Shown here: in pieces, positions 36,001 to 43,621 of the stretch
How the letters are laid out: every line of letters begins with the position of its first letter
Numbering within the stretch: position 1 is the first letter of the stretch
NCBI GenBank assembly: GCA_947631275.1
Contig: CANRKR010000011.1
Location: 1 to 43,933, forward strand
Direction: 5' to 3'
Length of the DNA stretch: 43,933 nucleotides
Source: an uncultured Akkermansia sp.
GTDB lineage: Bacteria > Verrucomicrobiota > Verrucomicrobiia > Verrucomicrobiales > Akkermansiaceae
Position numbers and translations under genes: made by a program
The notes under the pieces: generated by a model
What the model was told of the DNA's origin: nothing
Databases searched by the model: none
What the model saw: the letters and a program-made list of their open reading frames with translations, nothing else

Positions 36001-36341
36001 TCCCAAGCCCTCGCAGAATTCTCCGCAGAATGCTTATTTTGGAAAACAGTTTCACCGTAGGGCATATTGACGCCGACGTTTCCTGCGTTACCCGTCTTGA
36101 CTCCGACTTCAGTGTAGGAAATACCGTTATCAGCGAAGATTTTATGCATTGACCAACGCCAGGAGTAAAGTCCGGAATACGCGCCATGCGTGATGGAATC
36201 ACCCACGTACATGGTGTTGCCCAGGTTAGCGGGAGGCTCCTCACCGGCTCCCGAGGCAGAGAAAGAGCACGCGACACCGACCGGGACGAGCATGCAGGAA
36301 ACGAGGGCACGGCGCAAACGGACAGGCAAATGAAGCTTCAT
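30075..36341 (-). CDS. Giant autotransporter with N-terminal SGNH/GDSL hydrolase domain
   Basis: A 2,088-residue surface or secreted protein. A signal peptide (RRALVSCMLVPVGVACSFSASGA) precedes an SGNH hydrolase domain at about 40-320: block I YVGDSITHG with nucleophile S49, block III GTND (167-170, oxyanion N169), block V SSDRLHPS with D303 and H306. Residues about 335-540 look like a lectin or laminin-G-like beta sandwich. A long Gly/Thr/Asp-rich region of short strands (GGEFKGAIYGGK, GGTFTGNIYAGGT) up to about 1700 fits a beta-helix passenger. About 1810-2088 is an autotransporter barrel (YYHVWVNGETNYHEM) ending LKTMF. The ATG at 36341 gives the best signal peptide; a GTG at 36380 is in frame. 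Acts probably as a surface esterase; substrate unknown. Confidence 0.85.
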   Translation of the reverse strand: MKLHLPVRLRRALVSCMLVPVGVACSFSASGAGEEPPANLGNTMYVGDSITHGAYSGLYSWRWSMHKIFADNGISYTEVGVKTGNAGNVGVNMPYGETVFQNKHSAENSARAWEIAERGTGGVRFGGTGIQHWLGLQEPGGWTGSSNSGFKLPDESKPVETFLMLIGTNDLLSDVPTNDPHIGKGSRLADAEKNLIGRSENGGIVSWSGTGDMDTIVNAMFTHNPNASVTILSVPTWGFHGNNNAAEDYAAVRTYNEHLKEWVEQNKHKENITLVDINRGLVDVANTEKPWKGVDNFFYSSSDRLHPSAQGELIIAGNVARGLGYAGRTAGQERKAGADFSYEHHDAGSIWANAKSKSGVTQTSAGGLTFAAGSSMQYSWSDGVDTSGGYTVEFKLDGGLGNGYDDRVWDTNNGLSVSVGNGKNGGCLTVNEAYIQWGDTVLFSLDTSSDLTESLRVAYVLGRSSMGLTKGFYVWLGDQLIGEALSSNVTEAPDGLSVENGTNNSLTISELYLDSAPWAPATTGYYFSNPTIGGGGKMPEAQYEGNPGVTDEWAYEQDLAEQELVPPDPRYGVSEVLNGKIGGTVNVQASSQGNVPIAFSLLFQAKSNTHIPNELFVMLSPQINVTQGYSAAVAGTLPVSRVYARFLGGSYKTWFLLDGSTFSGPLYMEFSPQIQEGGTKSSLVLDGSTAAYPIAGRDGVYDAGALYYDNPAVATFHTGTGALQGTLNLVFNGGEFKGAIYGGKCYGAAANSTVVAGGVYIYINGGTFTGNIYAGGTTGYIASSEITITGGLEDMDFTGVTRISAGGLGTGNAGGVADGGTAAVTLQNITEDDGIANYEGEISGGRKPSGFEVRRTLALKNVTALKATLADFDEVQVEEGSIVQFKGLGGATVLSLGGESEMELTNPEESTVKEVTVGSGSKLTLRGGEYTEVVTTNGGEIVLEDGASYETALAKIDDDQVAMSTKGTYSVGAGSSLELGADADGRVRGAVDVNLFAGGTYRTSLTGEEDGGGSVLLHLQGADGGAENNVFTIQLAPMEGKTLPGTIRTTLEGFASETRVKGWTKMGDYELRLMGKNGIVLGKGVLDTGDSVFDMKEARIQFEDNATLTVYVDFDVDSYPGEKETFEFAVLQDGDLGSWNGNKQVLLSQSVERDGWVARWTSKGTLALHLPSSDWGKSEYRSSRDNQGDDWKNGPGQNIYESVGGYSDVIVNSETKIDFSDVKEVPADYWGDGLEIHNLRGKGGGRLTITGDGKITMNGQVTLKNKYGTLMDEDGACADGVLTYGGDLIVQGARLGILHEDTSDADNSRNLVTEVGGKLDLSRGMGLSLKCGVLRLTGESSDLGDGAIGFENGSDGQLVIRGGRARVGGEISVSLSGEPGQNGREHIRLEEDGALELSGSAVVGAGVEIGGEGDATVLVTGKQVKMEGSKRITQDVHGDELDPPLVVESKLSGVHLEFGDGAKLELVESTPGESSEALKLLGLESDAGADISGKRDMEVQLSARDHEFSGDLSGYEGEMTFKGSEWTQYFTPETTQKGRAGGWNVALQDGAKVHLSAISSLTRINDGMNMGKVHVESGGELTLGFTFRGGVAGHTALEANFLFGDFVLDPGATLTLYAEGGNPTDREFVLGTVDGDIKLGGAEAPEARVAVAAAEDSDQSGKEEIEVEVKGDGLLHVDGAVVRKEGNRIVAEFKTAEADKLAEAVAGAHQNAQQGAEAVWEVTKQTYDPGSDLDKLAIGATRMLSEAKETGNSEALADTMAAAVGTGLAGLSPALSQDVHGRITALRNRTSGASWSEASDDLVENYPYYHVWVNGETNYHEMDDDGLASGYRLNSWGGSVGITAEVSDRTRVGLALTAMTGDYKCSAPDAVNGDLVTTWLGLFLSTSSGAWQHTLVFTGGIADVSINRTVACGGASYSTQGDTDGVAVGALYELGYTAYVNAEGTSALQAIFNAEWRYASVKGYTETGSNAGLQVEKMEQNVTTFGAGLRWQRLMSAAIANRNPLLEVRALAKMDVGDDHGEVRTRFTGQQYTNSLRGAEVGAFGVEIGGEVSIPIGSHATRVFIDAGAELRSGYTSAEASIGLKTMF

Positions 36342-36418
36342 AGCGGAAAAAAGATTGACATTCAGGAAGAAGCGGAGCACACGACACGCCCCTTGCTTCC
36401 TCTATCTGAGCGTCCCCC

Positions 36419-36448
36419 AGTATACCTTTTTTCAGAGGCGACAAGCAA
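36419..36448 (-). promoter_or_regulatory. Sigma70-type promoter of the autotransporter
   Basis: On the minus strand TTGCTT (36448-36443), 18 bp, TATACT (36424-36419). Start near 36412 gives a leader of about 70 nt. The remaining intergenic sequence between 36342 and 36585 shows only short, unconvincing inverted repeats. Confidence 0.65.
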
Positions 36449-36585
36449 GCACAAAATGCGAGGAATCCGAAAATAATTGTTTCGTCCCGGAATTTACCCG
36501 CGATGCCCGTTCCGGAGACATCTCACAGCGGGCACAAAGGCGGAGTGGCAGAACAGGGGACGCGACCCCGCTATTTCACAGCTTC

Positions 36586-37287
36586 TCACTGCACCCACCT
36601 GCCCGTTCCTTCGGGGAGTCGCCCCTCGCCGACAGGCTGGTAGCGCGTGGAGGCTGTATTCCCGCGCAGAGAGACGCCAAAGGCATTCTTCCATTTGGCG
36701 CTCATGCTCTGGCCTGTGTAGCAACCATAGCTCTCGCAGCGGGCGCCGGGAGCGAAGACATCCCGGTTGATGCGGGAAGCGAGTTCGTCCTCATGAATCC
36801 ATTGTTTGGAGGCGCCGATGATGCTGTTGCTGTAATCCAGCATGAAGGCATGGGCATTCGAGTGACCGAAATAGAAAAAGGAAGTTACGCGGTCGCTTCC
36901 CCTCGCCGACGCGTTGATGGCGCGATAAGCCTGAGCAGCCGTGTCCACGTAAACCAGCTGCACGCGGTACCTGTCGGCGGTCTCGCGGATCATTTTGACG
37001 TAGTCCTTTCCCTCCTCACGGCTGCGGGTGACGTAGGCGGGGCGATACACGACCCACACGATGCGGCGGGCGGGATTTTCCTGCCTCGCAAGCTGGATAC
37101 GGATGGTGGAAGCGCGCACAAAGTTCGCCCACCAGTTGTCATGCTTCGCCGGACCGCGCAGGTATTCCCAGGATTTCAGGGCGACCCCTCCCGTGAGAAT
37201 CACCTCCACCGCCTGCAGAGGAGACGCCAGAACAGCAAAAGACGCGACCAGCGCCACCAAAAAACCACCTCGCGCAAACGCCTTCAC
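36586..37287 (-). CDS. Secreted protein with clan-CD (caspase-like) His/Cys dyad, otherwise unknown
   Basis: A 233-residue exported protein: a signal peptide (GGFLVALVASFAVLASPLQA, cleavage near residue 26) and a mature part of about 207 residues. The arrangement hydrophobic strand-YFGHSN (H142), then SYGCYTGQS (C189), matches the His-block then Cys-block order of clan CD cysteine peptidases such as caspases and gingipains; C184 is nearby and could form a disulfide. VRASTIRIQLARQ and IVWVVYRPAYV suggest a Rossmann-like alpha/beta core. I do not recognise a named family, and peptidase activity is inferred. GTG at 37287 is the first possible start after an in-frame stop and sits 7 nt after a -10 box. 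Confidence 0.65.
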   Translation of the reverse strand: MKAFARGGFLVALVASFAVLASPLQAVEVILTGGVALKSWEYLRGPAKHDNWWANFVRASTIRIQLARQENPARRIVWVVYRPAYVTRSREEGKDYVKMIRETADRYRVQLVYVDTAAQAYRAINASARGSDRVTSFFYFGHSNAHAFMLDYSNSIIGASKQWIHEDELASRINRDVFAPGARCESYGCYTGQSMSAKWKNAFGVSLRGNTASTRYQPVGEGRLPEGTGRWVQ

Positions 37288-37294
37288 GAGAGAA

Positions 37295-37323
37295 AGCCTA
37301 ATCTAGCAAAACCCATCTGTCAA
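37295..37323 (-). promoter_or_regulatory. Sigma70-type promoter of the caspase-like gene
   Basis: On the minus strand a perfect TTGACA (37323-37318), 17 bp, TAGGCT (37300-37295), then 7 nt to GTG at 37287. A leaderless transcript is predicted. Confidence 0.7.
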
Positions 37324-37325
37324 GA

Positions 37326-37354
37326 GTCCGGCGCCACAACAAGCAGCACCGGAC
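37326..37354 (-). terminator. Hairpin downstream of rplS
   Basis: GTCCGGTGC pairs with GCGCCGGAC over 9 bp (one G-T) around an 11-nt loop, 53 bp after the rplS stop. No T-run follows. It ends 2 bp before the -35 box of the caspase-like gene, so it could be a terminator lacking a U-tract or an operator. Confidence 0.4.
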
Positions 37355-37406
37355 GCGAACCTGCACCGCCGCACTCTGTCCGCGATGCGCCCCAGAGAGA
37401 TTTGAC

Positions 37407-37751
37407 TCAGCGAGCGGTCTTCACGCTCACAGCCTCCTTGCCCACGCGGGAACGCAGGTAGTGCAGCTTTGCGCGGCGCACCTTGCCGCGAGTTACCACA
37501 TCCACTCTGGCGATGCGCGGGGAGTGCAGCGGGAAGGAACGCTCCACACCCTCTCCGTAAGAAATCTTGCGCACGGTGAACGCCTCATTCACGCCCGCGC
37601 CGCGTCTGGCGATCACGATACCCTGAAACACCTGAACGCGCTCCTTACCACCTTCGATCACGCGGCAATGCACCTTCACCGTATCCCCCACATTGAAAGG
37701 GGTTACATTGTCCTTGAGCTGCTCCTGTCCGATTTTGTCGAGTATGTTCAT
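37407..37751 (-). CDS. rplS: 50S ribosomal protein L19
   Basis: A 114-residue ribosomal protein at the interface of the subunits. Family landmarks are [60 protein letters not shown] and the C-terminal [18 protein letters not shown]. It stands alone here rather than in the common rpsP-rimM-trmD-rplS operon. The leader of about 60 nt ends in a pyrimidine run (TTTTCCTCCCC) and offers no Shine-Dalgarno. Confidence 0.97.
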   Translation of the reverse strand: MNILDKIGQEQLKDNVTPFNVGDTVKVHCRVIEGGKERVQVFQGIVIARRGAGVNEAFTVRKISYGEGVERSFPLHSPRIARVDVVTRGKVRRAKLHYLRSRVGKEAVSVKTAR

Positions 37752-37817
37752 GGGGAGGAAAATAAATTGATAACGAAGAGCCTTGCTCTCTCCCTGTCCG
37801 GAAGAAGGAGGCGAGGC

Positions 37818-37846
37818 ATTCTACACAAGAAAACATGCGTTGGCAA
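37818..37846 (-). promoter_or_regulatory. Sigma70-type promoter of rplS
   Basis: On the minus strand TTGCCA (37846-37841), 17 bp, TAGAAT (37823-37818). Transcription would begin near 37811. Confidence 0.75.
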
Positions 37847-37941
37847 CTCAAATTATTCGTGGAGACGAATTTTTTTGCCCGCGGCAGCGGCAGATCATGA
37901 ATGCGGCTGAAATTTTCAGCGGGGAAATGGCGCATTTCCTG

Positions 37942-37971
37942 TTGAAAGTTTCATCCTGTTTTGTTTTAATA
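37942..37971 (+). promoter_or_regulatory. Sigma70-type promoter of the short uvrA gene
   Basis: TTGAAA (37942-37947) and TTTAAT or TTAATA (37965-37971) at 17-18 bp spacing, about 20-25 nt before the ATG. No LexA-type box was recognised between promoter and gene. Confidence 0.6.
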
Positions 37972-37997
37972 CTCTCCGTTCAAACGTAATCAGCAAC

Positions 37998-40517
37998 ATG
38001 CAAGACCCTGTGAACAGTAAGGAGCCGACCTCGATCTGCGTGCGCGGCGGTAGAGTTCATAATCTCAAAAATATCAATGTCGATGTGCCGCTGCATAAAA
38101 TTGTCGGCATCGCGGGGGTGTCGGGCTCCGGCAAATCTTCTCTCGCACTGGGCATCCTGTATGCCGAGGGCTCGCGGCGATACCTGGAATCTCTCTCCAC
38201 CTACACGAGGCGACGCATGACGCAGGCCGAGAAAGCGCCGGTGGACGAAGTGCTCTACGTGCCGGCAGCCCTGGCATTGCGGCAGCGTCCGGGAGTGCCA
38301 GGCCTGCGCAGCACCTTCGGCACGGGTACTGAGCTGCTCAACCATCTGCGCCTGATGTTTTCGCGGTTGGCCAGTCACCGGTGTCCGAATGGTCACTACG
38401 CGCCGCCATCGCTGAATGTGGCGGCGGACGCGGAATTGGTGTGCCCGGATTGTGGGGAGCATTTCTACGCGCCGGGAGCGGAGGAACTTGCGTTCAACAG
38501 CCAGGGAGCCTGTCCCCGGTGTGACGGCACGGGCATCGTGCGCATTGTGGATGAATCCACCCTCGTGCCGGATGAGTCTCTCTCCATCGATGAAGGGGCC
38601 GTGGCGCCGTGGCAGACTCTGATGTGGTCGCTGATGAAAGATATAGCGCGGGAGATGGGGGTGCGCACGCATGTACCCTTCTGCAAGCTCACCAAAAAAG
38701 AGCGGGATATCGTCTTCCACGGTCCCGCCGTGAAAAAGAATATCATCTACCAGAATCAGACCAGCGGCGCCATGGGGGATATGGATTTCACCTACTTCAA
38801 TGCTACCTACACAGTGGAAAACGCCCTCGCAAAGGTGAAGGATGAAAAAGGCATGAAGCGCGTCGAGAAATTCCTGCGCCAGGAAATTTGCCCGGACTGC
38901 GGGGGAAGCCGACTGAGCGAACGAGCACGCGCACCGAGGCTTCGCGGCATTTCCCTGGCTGAGGCGACGGATTTCACCCTCGAAGATCTCATCACATGGG
39001 TGAAGGGAGTCCCCGCCTCCCTGCCGCCGCCGATGCGCAAAATGGCGGAGAGCATCTGCGCCTCATTCCACGACACCGCGCAGCGGCTGGTCGATCTCGG
39101 GCTGTCGTATCTTGCACTCTCCCGCGCCGCCTCCACTCTCTCCACCGGGGAACGCCAGCGCATGCAGCTTGCGCGCGCCGTGCGCAACCGCACCACGGGC
39201 GTGCTCTACGTGCTGGATGAACCCTCCATCGGTCTGCACCCCGGCAACGTCACCGGTCTCACCGGTGTGATGCATGATCTGATCGCAGACGGCAACACGG
39301 TGGTGCTGGTGGATCACGATACTCAGGTTCTCTCCGAATCGGACTGGCTCATTGAGCTGGGTCCCGAAGCCGGAGCAAAGGGCGGGCAGATCATTGCAGA
39401 GGGACCGTATGACAAGGTGGTGCGTGGCCCCCATTCCCGCATCGGAGCTTTCCTCACGCGCCGCTCTGTCATCAATGTGCGCCCCGTTTTCCCGGCAAAA
39501 AAGATGTTTGAGCACGGCTCGATTCATCTCGCCACCTCCGCCATTCACACCGTGAAACCGCTCTCCGTGGAGTTCCCGAAAGGTCGCCTCAGTGTAATCA
39601 CCGGAGTCTCCGGCTCCGGGAAGACGACGATGATTCTGGAGAGTCTCGTGCCGGCGCTGGAGGCTTCCCTGAAGGGAGAAAAGCTTCCGGAGCATGTGGT
39701 AAAAATCCACGCTGAGGGCATCTCTCAGGTCAAACTCATCGATGCCACACCCATCGGCATCAACGTGCGCTCCACCGTGGCAACCTACGCCGATGTGCAC
39801 GACGATCTGAGAAAGGTATTCGCGCGCTCCCCCGAGGCAAAAAAGGCGGCGTACAAGGCCGGGGACTTCTCGTACAACACGGGGCGTCTCCGCTGCCCCA
39901 CCTGCGATGGTACCGGCGTGATCTCGCTCGACGTGCAATTTTTGCCGGACGTCGAAATCCCCTGCCCCACCTGCGGCGGCTCACGCTACGCGAAAGAGGC
40001 CGATCGCATCCGACGCATCGCAAAAAACGGCGGCATCGGCAACACGCTGCCGGAACTCATGGCTATGAGCATCGACGAAGCGCTGGAGACTTGCAAAGAT
40101 CTTCCTCTCGTGGAGCGGCGTCTGCGTGCGCTGCATGACCTGGGGCTGGGCTACCTCACCCTCGGTGAGGCAACGCCGGGACTCTCCGGCGGTGAGGCGC
40201 AGCGGCTCAAACTTGCCGGCGAGATGGATCGCGGCCAGGCAAGCTCCGTTTTCGTGTTCGATGAGCCCACGATCGGCCTGCACCCGCTGGATGTCGAATC
40301 CCTGCTGCACGTTTTCCGCCGCCTCACAGACTCCGGCGCCACGGTGATTATCATCGAGCACGATCTGGACGTCATCCGCAACGCCGACTACATCGTGGAC
40401 ATGGGACCCGGCGGCGGCGACGCCGGCGGCAGGATCATCGCCCGCGGCGCCCCGGAAGAAATATGCCGGTGCAGAGAAAGTCTCACCGCCCGGTTCCTCC
40501 GAAAAGCCATGAAATAA
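37998..40517 (+). CDS. Short UvrA-family ABC ATPase (UvrA2-like)
   Basis: An 839-residue excinuclease UvrA homologue, about 100 residues shorter than the usual 940. Two ABC modules are complete: Walker A GVSGSGKSS (near 40) and GVSGSGKTT (near 535), signatures LSTGERQ and LSGGEAQ, Walker B LYVLDEPSIGLHP and VFVFDEPTIGLHP. Zinc modules CPDCG/CPRCDGTG, CPDCGGSRL and CPTCDGTG/CPTCGGSRY remain. The missing length and the start of the protein fit the UvrA2-type group, which often lacks the UvrB-binding region and is linked to drug or DNA-damage tolerance. The first signature has LSTGE instead of LSGGE. It may coexist with a full UvrA elsewhere. Converges on dapL with a 2-bp gap. Confidence 0.87.
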   Translation: MQDPVNSKEPTSICVRGGRVHNLKNINVDVPLHKIVGIAGVSGSGKSSLALGILYAEGSRRYLESLSTYTRRRMTQAEKAPVDEVLYVPAALALRQRPGVPGLRSTFGTGTELLNHLRLMFSRLASHRCPNGHYAPPSLNVAADAELVCPDCGEHFYAPGAEELAFNSQGACPRCDGTGIVRIVDESTLVPDESLSIDEGAVAPWQTLMWSLMKDIAREMGVRTHVPFCKLTKKERDIVFHGPAVKKNIIYQNQTSGAMGDMDFTYFNATYTVENALAKVKDEKGMKRVEKFLRQEICPDCGGSRLSERARAPRLRGISLAEATDFTLEDLITWVKGVPASLPPPMRKMAESICASFHDTAQRLVDLGLSYLALSRAASTLSTGERQRMQLARAVRNRTTGVLYVLDEPSIGLHPGNVTGLTGVMHDLIADGNTVVLVDHDTQVLSESDWLIELGPEAGAKGGQIIAEGPYDKVVRGPHSRIGAFLTRRSVINVRPVFPAKKMFEHGSIHLATSAIHTVKPLSVEFPKGRLSVITGVSGSGKTTMILESLVPALEASLKGEKLPEHVVKIHAEGISQVKLIDATPIGINVRSTVATYADVHDDLRKVFARSPEAKKAAYKAGDFSYNTGRLRCPTCDGTGVISLDVQFLPDVEIPCPTCGGSRYAKEADRIRRIAKNGGIGNTLPELMAMSIDEALETCKDLPLVERRLRALHDLGLGYLTLGEATPGLSGGEAQRLKLAGEMDRGQASSVFVFDEPTIGLHPLDVESLLHVFRRLTDSGATVIIIEHDLDVIRNADYIVDMGPGGGDAGGRIIARGAPEEICRCRESLTARFLRKAMK

Positions 40518-40519
40518 TC

Positions 40520-41761
40520 TTACCCGAGCAACTCGGTAATGCGGCGGCACACCTCCACCACATTCTCCCGGCTGTTGAAGGCCGAGATGCGGAAGAAGCC
40601 TTCGCCGTGCGCACCAAAGCCGGCGCCGGGCGTGATGACAACGTGCGCCTCGCTGAGCATCTTGTCGAAGAAGTCCCAACTGCTCATGCCATCGGGCGTC
40701 TGCACCCAGACATAGGGAGCATTCGTGCCGCCCCAGACGCGCAAGCCCACACTGCGGCAGGCCTCGCTGAGCAGCTTCGCATTGCCGAGATAATGGTCGA
40801 TGAGCGCCTGCGTCTGCTGCAATCCCTCCGGGGTAAAGAGGGCGGCAGCCCCGCGCTGCACGATGTAGCTGGCGCCGTTGAATTTCGTCGTGTGGCGGCG
40901 ACTCCAGAGTTTTTCAACCGCCACCTCGTTGCCGTCGGCGTCTTTCGCGCGCAGCTCGTGAGGAATGACGGTGTACCCGCAGCGCACGCCGGTGAATCCT
41001 CCCTGCTTCGAGAAGGAGCGGAACTCGATGGCGCACTTGCGCGCGCCGGGAATGCAGAAGATGGAAGACGGGATGTCCGGCTCGGTGATAAAGGCCTCGT
41101 ACGCGCCATCATAGAGCAGAATAGCGTTGTGCGCCAGCGCATAATCCACCCACGCCTGCAGCTGCTCACGCGTAGCCACAGCTCCCGTCGGGTTGTTCGG
41201 GAAGCACAGGTAAACGAGATCCGCATGCTCTTTCGGCGGCTCGGGCACAAAGCCATTCTCCGGCGTGCAGGGCAGGTAAAGCAGTCCCTCATATGCGCCG
41301 TCCGCCTGCGCTTTCCCGGTGTTGCCGGCCATCACGTTGGTATCCACATAGACAGGATAGACGGGGTCCGGCACGGCAATGATGTTCTCCCCGCGCGCGA
41401 AAATGTCCACGATGTTGCCGGTATCGCACTTCGCCCCGTCCGACACATAAATCTCATCCGGCAGCACCTCCACCCCACGATCGCGGTAGGAGACCTGCGC
41501 AATCGCCTCGCGCAGCCAGTCATAGCCCTGCTCCGGTCCGTACCCGTGAAATGTCTCGCGCGCCGCCTGATCATCGACAGCCTTGTGCATCGCGCTGATC
41601 GCTACCGGCGGCAGCGGCTCGGTCACATCGCCGATACCGCAGCGGATAATCTGTCCTGCCCGTTCGGGATGCGCCGCCGCAAAGGCCGCCACGCGGCGCC
41701 CGATTTCCGGAAAAAGGTACCCCGCCTGAAGTTTGAGAAAGTGTTCGTTGATTCTGGCCAT
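40520..41761 (-). CDS. dapL: LL-diaminopimelate aminotransferase
   Basis: Converts tetrahydrodipicolinate directly to LL-diaminopimelate using glutamate, a shortcut of lysine and peptidoglycan synthesis found in plants, Chlamydiae, Verrucomicrobia and others. The 413-residue fold-type I aminotransferase starts [20 protein letters not shown], a DapL hallmark, and has [43 protein letters not shown] and the PLP lysine in [17 protein letters not shown]. The ATG at 41761 matches the conserved N-terminus and lies 10 nt after a -10 box. It is divergent from poxB. Confidence 0.95.
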   Translation of the reverse strand: MARINEHFLKLQAGYLFPEIGRRVAAFAAAHPERAGQIIRCGIGDVTEPLPPVAISAMHKAVDDQAARETFHGYGPEQGYDWLREAIAQVSYRDRGVEVLPDEIYVSDGAKCDTGNIVDIFARGENIIAVPDPVYPVYVDTNVMAGNTGKAQADGAYEGLLYLPCTPENGFVPEPPKEHADLVYLCFPNNPTGAVATREQLQAWVDYALAHNAILLYDGAYEAFITEPDIPSSIFCIPGARKCAIEFRSFSKQGGFTGVRCGYTVIPHELRAKDADGNEVAVEKLWSRRHTTKFNGASYIVQRGAAALFTPEGLQQTQALIDHYLGNAKLLSEACRSVGLRVWGGTNAPYVWVQTPDGMSSWDFFDKMLSEAHVVITPGAGFGAHGEGFFRISAFNSRENVVEVCRRITELLG

Positions 41762-41771
41762 GACGCAGCGG

Positions 41772-41800
41772 ATTATGCCCCCTTCCCCTTCCATTTGCAA
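41772..41800 (-). promoter_or_regulatory. Sigma70-type promoter of dapL
   Basis: On the minus strand TTGCAA (41800-41795), 17 bp, CATAAT (41777-41772), then 10 nt to the ATG. The leader would be about 3 nt. Confidence 0.65.
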
Positions 41801-41885
41801 GGAAAATGAAATAATCCGCAGGGCGATCTGCCTGTTCGCGATATAGATTGCAAAGAGGATATGGGTGTGCGAGAAGGGAAAGGAT

Positions 41886-43604
41886 ATGGAGAAGACAGTA
41901 TCAGATTGCCTTGTGGAAATGCTGGCGGCACAGGGGGTGGAAAGGCTTTACGGGTTGGTTGGGGATAGTCTGAACCCGGTTCTGGCCGCCCTGCGGAGGA
42001 ATGGGAGAATCCGCTGGATTTCCATGCGCCACGAAGAAGCGGCGGCCTTTGCGGCCTCTGCCGATGCGCAGATGAGCGGCAAAATCGCAGCCTGCTGCGG
42101 CAGTTGCGGCCCGGGAAACATGCATCTCATCAACGGTCTGTACGATGCCCATCGCAGCGCGGCTCCGGTCTTCGCCCTCGCCTCGCACATCGCCATCCCC
42201 AACATCGGCACGGATTACTTTCAGGAAACGCACCCCGCCGATTTTTTTGCGGAGTGCGCGCAGTGCCGGGAACTCATCAGCTGTCCGGAGCACGCCGCCG
42301 GCATCATAGGCTCCGCCCTGCGCAGCGCCCTGTCGAAACCCGGCGTGGGACTGGTGACTCTGCCCGGGGATGTGGCAACCATGCCGATCGGGAAGCATTT
42401 TTATCCGCGTCCTCTCAGCCCACGGGCGCCCGTCTGCACCCCGGCGGAGGAAGAAGTGGCGCTGCTGGCAGGGTTGGTCAACTCTTCCTCTCGCGTGGCG
42501 TTCCTCTGCGGCGCGGGCTGTGCAGGGGCGAGGGAAGAACTCCTCGCCCTGGCGCGGCGTATCGGCGCTCCCATTGCCTACACTCTGCGTTCCAAAGAAT
42601 TCATGGAACCGGACAATCCATTCGGCGTGGGGATGACGGGGCTGCTCGGCTGGGGCGATGCCACGCGCAGTCTGCACGAAGCGGAATTGGTCATCCTCTG
42701 GGGCACAGATTTTCCGTACGCGCCCTTTTTACCCCAGCACGGGAATGTGGTGCAGGTGGACACGAAGGCGGAGGCATTGGGGCGGCGCGTGCCGCTGACG
42801 CTCGGCATCCACGGGGATGTGAAGCTCACGGCGCGCTATCTCCTGCCGCTGGTGCAGCAGGATCGGGGGGATGAATTCCTCGCGCGCTGCCTCTCGCGGC
42901 ACGGGAAAGAGCTCACTCGCATGCAGACGCAGTTGAGGGAAGCCGAGGAACACATCCCCATCCGCCCGGAGCGTCTCATGCGCCTGGTGAGTGATCGCGC
43001 AGAGCCGGACGCCGTCTTCTGCATTGACACCGGCACTCCCGTGATCTGGAGCGCAAGATACCTGCAGGCCATGCCTCAGCGGCGAATCATCGGTTCCTTC
43101 AAGCACGGTTCTATGGCCTGCGCACTGGCCATGAGCATCGGAGCAAAGGCTGCCTTTCCCTCGCGGCAGGTTATTGCTGTGTGCGGGGATGGCGGGTTGA
43201 GCATGCTGCCGGGGGATCTGCTGACGCTGTCGCAGGAAGGACTGGCGGTAAAAGCGCTCGTTTTCAATAATTCGTCGTTGGATTTTGTGGCACTGGAGCA
43301 GGAGTTGAGCAACATGCCGCATATGGGCACCGCACTGCGCAGCACGGATTACGCCGCCATCGCGCGAGCCATGGGACTCACGGCCATACGTGTCCAGCAT
43401 CCCGTCGAGCTGCCCGACGCCGTGAAAAGCTGGTTGGCATCGCAGGAACCGGCTCTGCTGGATGTGGTTGTGGATACCCACGCCCTTGCCCTGCCGCCGA
43501 ATACCGATTTTATCCCCTCGCTCAATTTTGCGCACCCGGTGCTACCCAACGCTGACCCGCACCACGAGCTGGATCCCGTGCGGCGCATTATCTTCGGCTG
43601 CTGA
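41886..43604 (+). CDS. poxB: Pyruvate oxidase / pyruvate dehydrogenase (quinone), PoxB-like
   Basis: A thiamine-diphosphate and FAD enzyme that oxidises pyruvate to acetate and CO2 and passes electrons to quinone at the membrane. The 572-residue protein equals E. coli PoxB in length and matches it throughout: GLVGDSLNP, catalytic Glu in [45 protein letters not shown]-like core [20 protein letters not shown] and the ThDP motif CGDGGLSM to VFNNS. The C-terminal tail ([20 protein letters not shown]) does not resemble the amphipathic membrane-binding peptide of E. coli PoxB. The ATG at 41886 has GGGAAAGG just upstream, one of the few clear Shine-Dalgarno-like sites here. No confident promoter was found. 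Confidence 0.9.
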   Translation: MEKTVSDCLVEMLAAQGVERLYGLVGDSLNPVLAALRRNGRIRWISMRHEEAAAFAASADAQMSGKIAACCGSCGPGNMHLINGLYDAHRSAAPVFALASHIAIPNIGTDYFQETHPADFFAECAQCRELISCPEHAAGIIGSALRSALSKPGVGLVTLPGDVATMPIGKHFYPRPLSPRAPVCTPAEEEVALLAGLVNSSSRVAFLCGAGCAGAREELLALARRIGAPIAYTLRSKEFMEPDNPFGVGMTGLLGWGDATRSLHEAELVILWGTDFPYAPFLPQHGNVVQVDTKAEALGRRVPLTLGIHGDVKLTARYLLPLVQQDRGDEFLARCLSRHGKELTRMQTQLREAEEHIPIRPERLMRLVSDRAEPDAVFCIDTGTPVIWSARYLQAMPQRRIIGSFKHGSMACALAMSIGAKAAFPSRQVIAVCGDGGLSMLPGDLLTLSQEGLAVKALVFNNSSLDFVALEQELSNMPHMGTALRSTDYAAIARAMGLTAIRVQHPVELPDAVKSWLASQEPALLDVVVDTHALALPPNTDFIPSLNFAHPVLPNADPHHELDPVRRIIFGC

Positions 43605-43621
43605 AAAACAACGCGCAGGTC

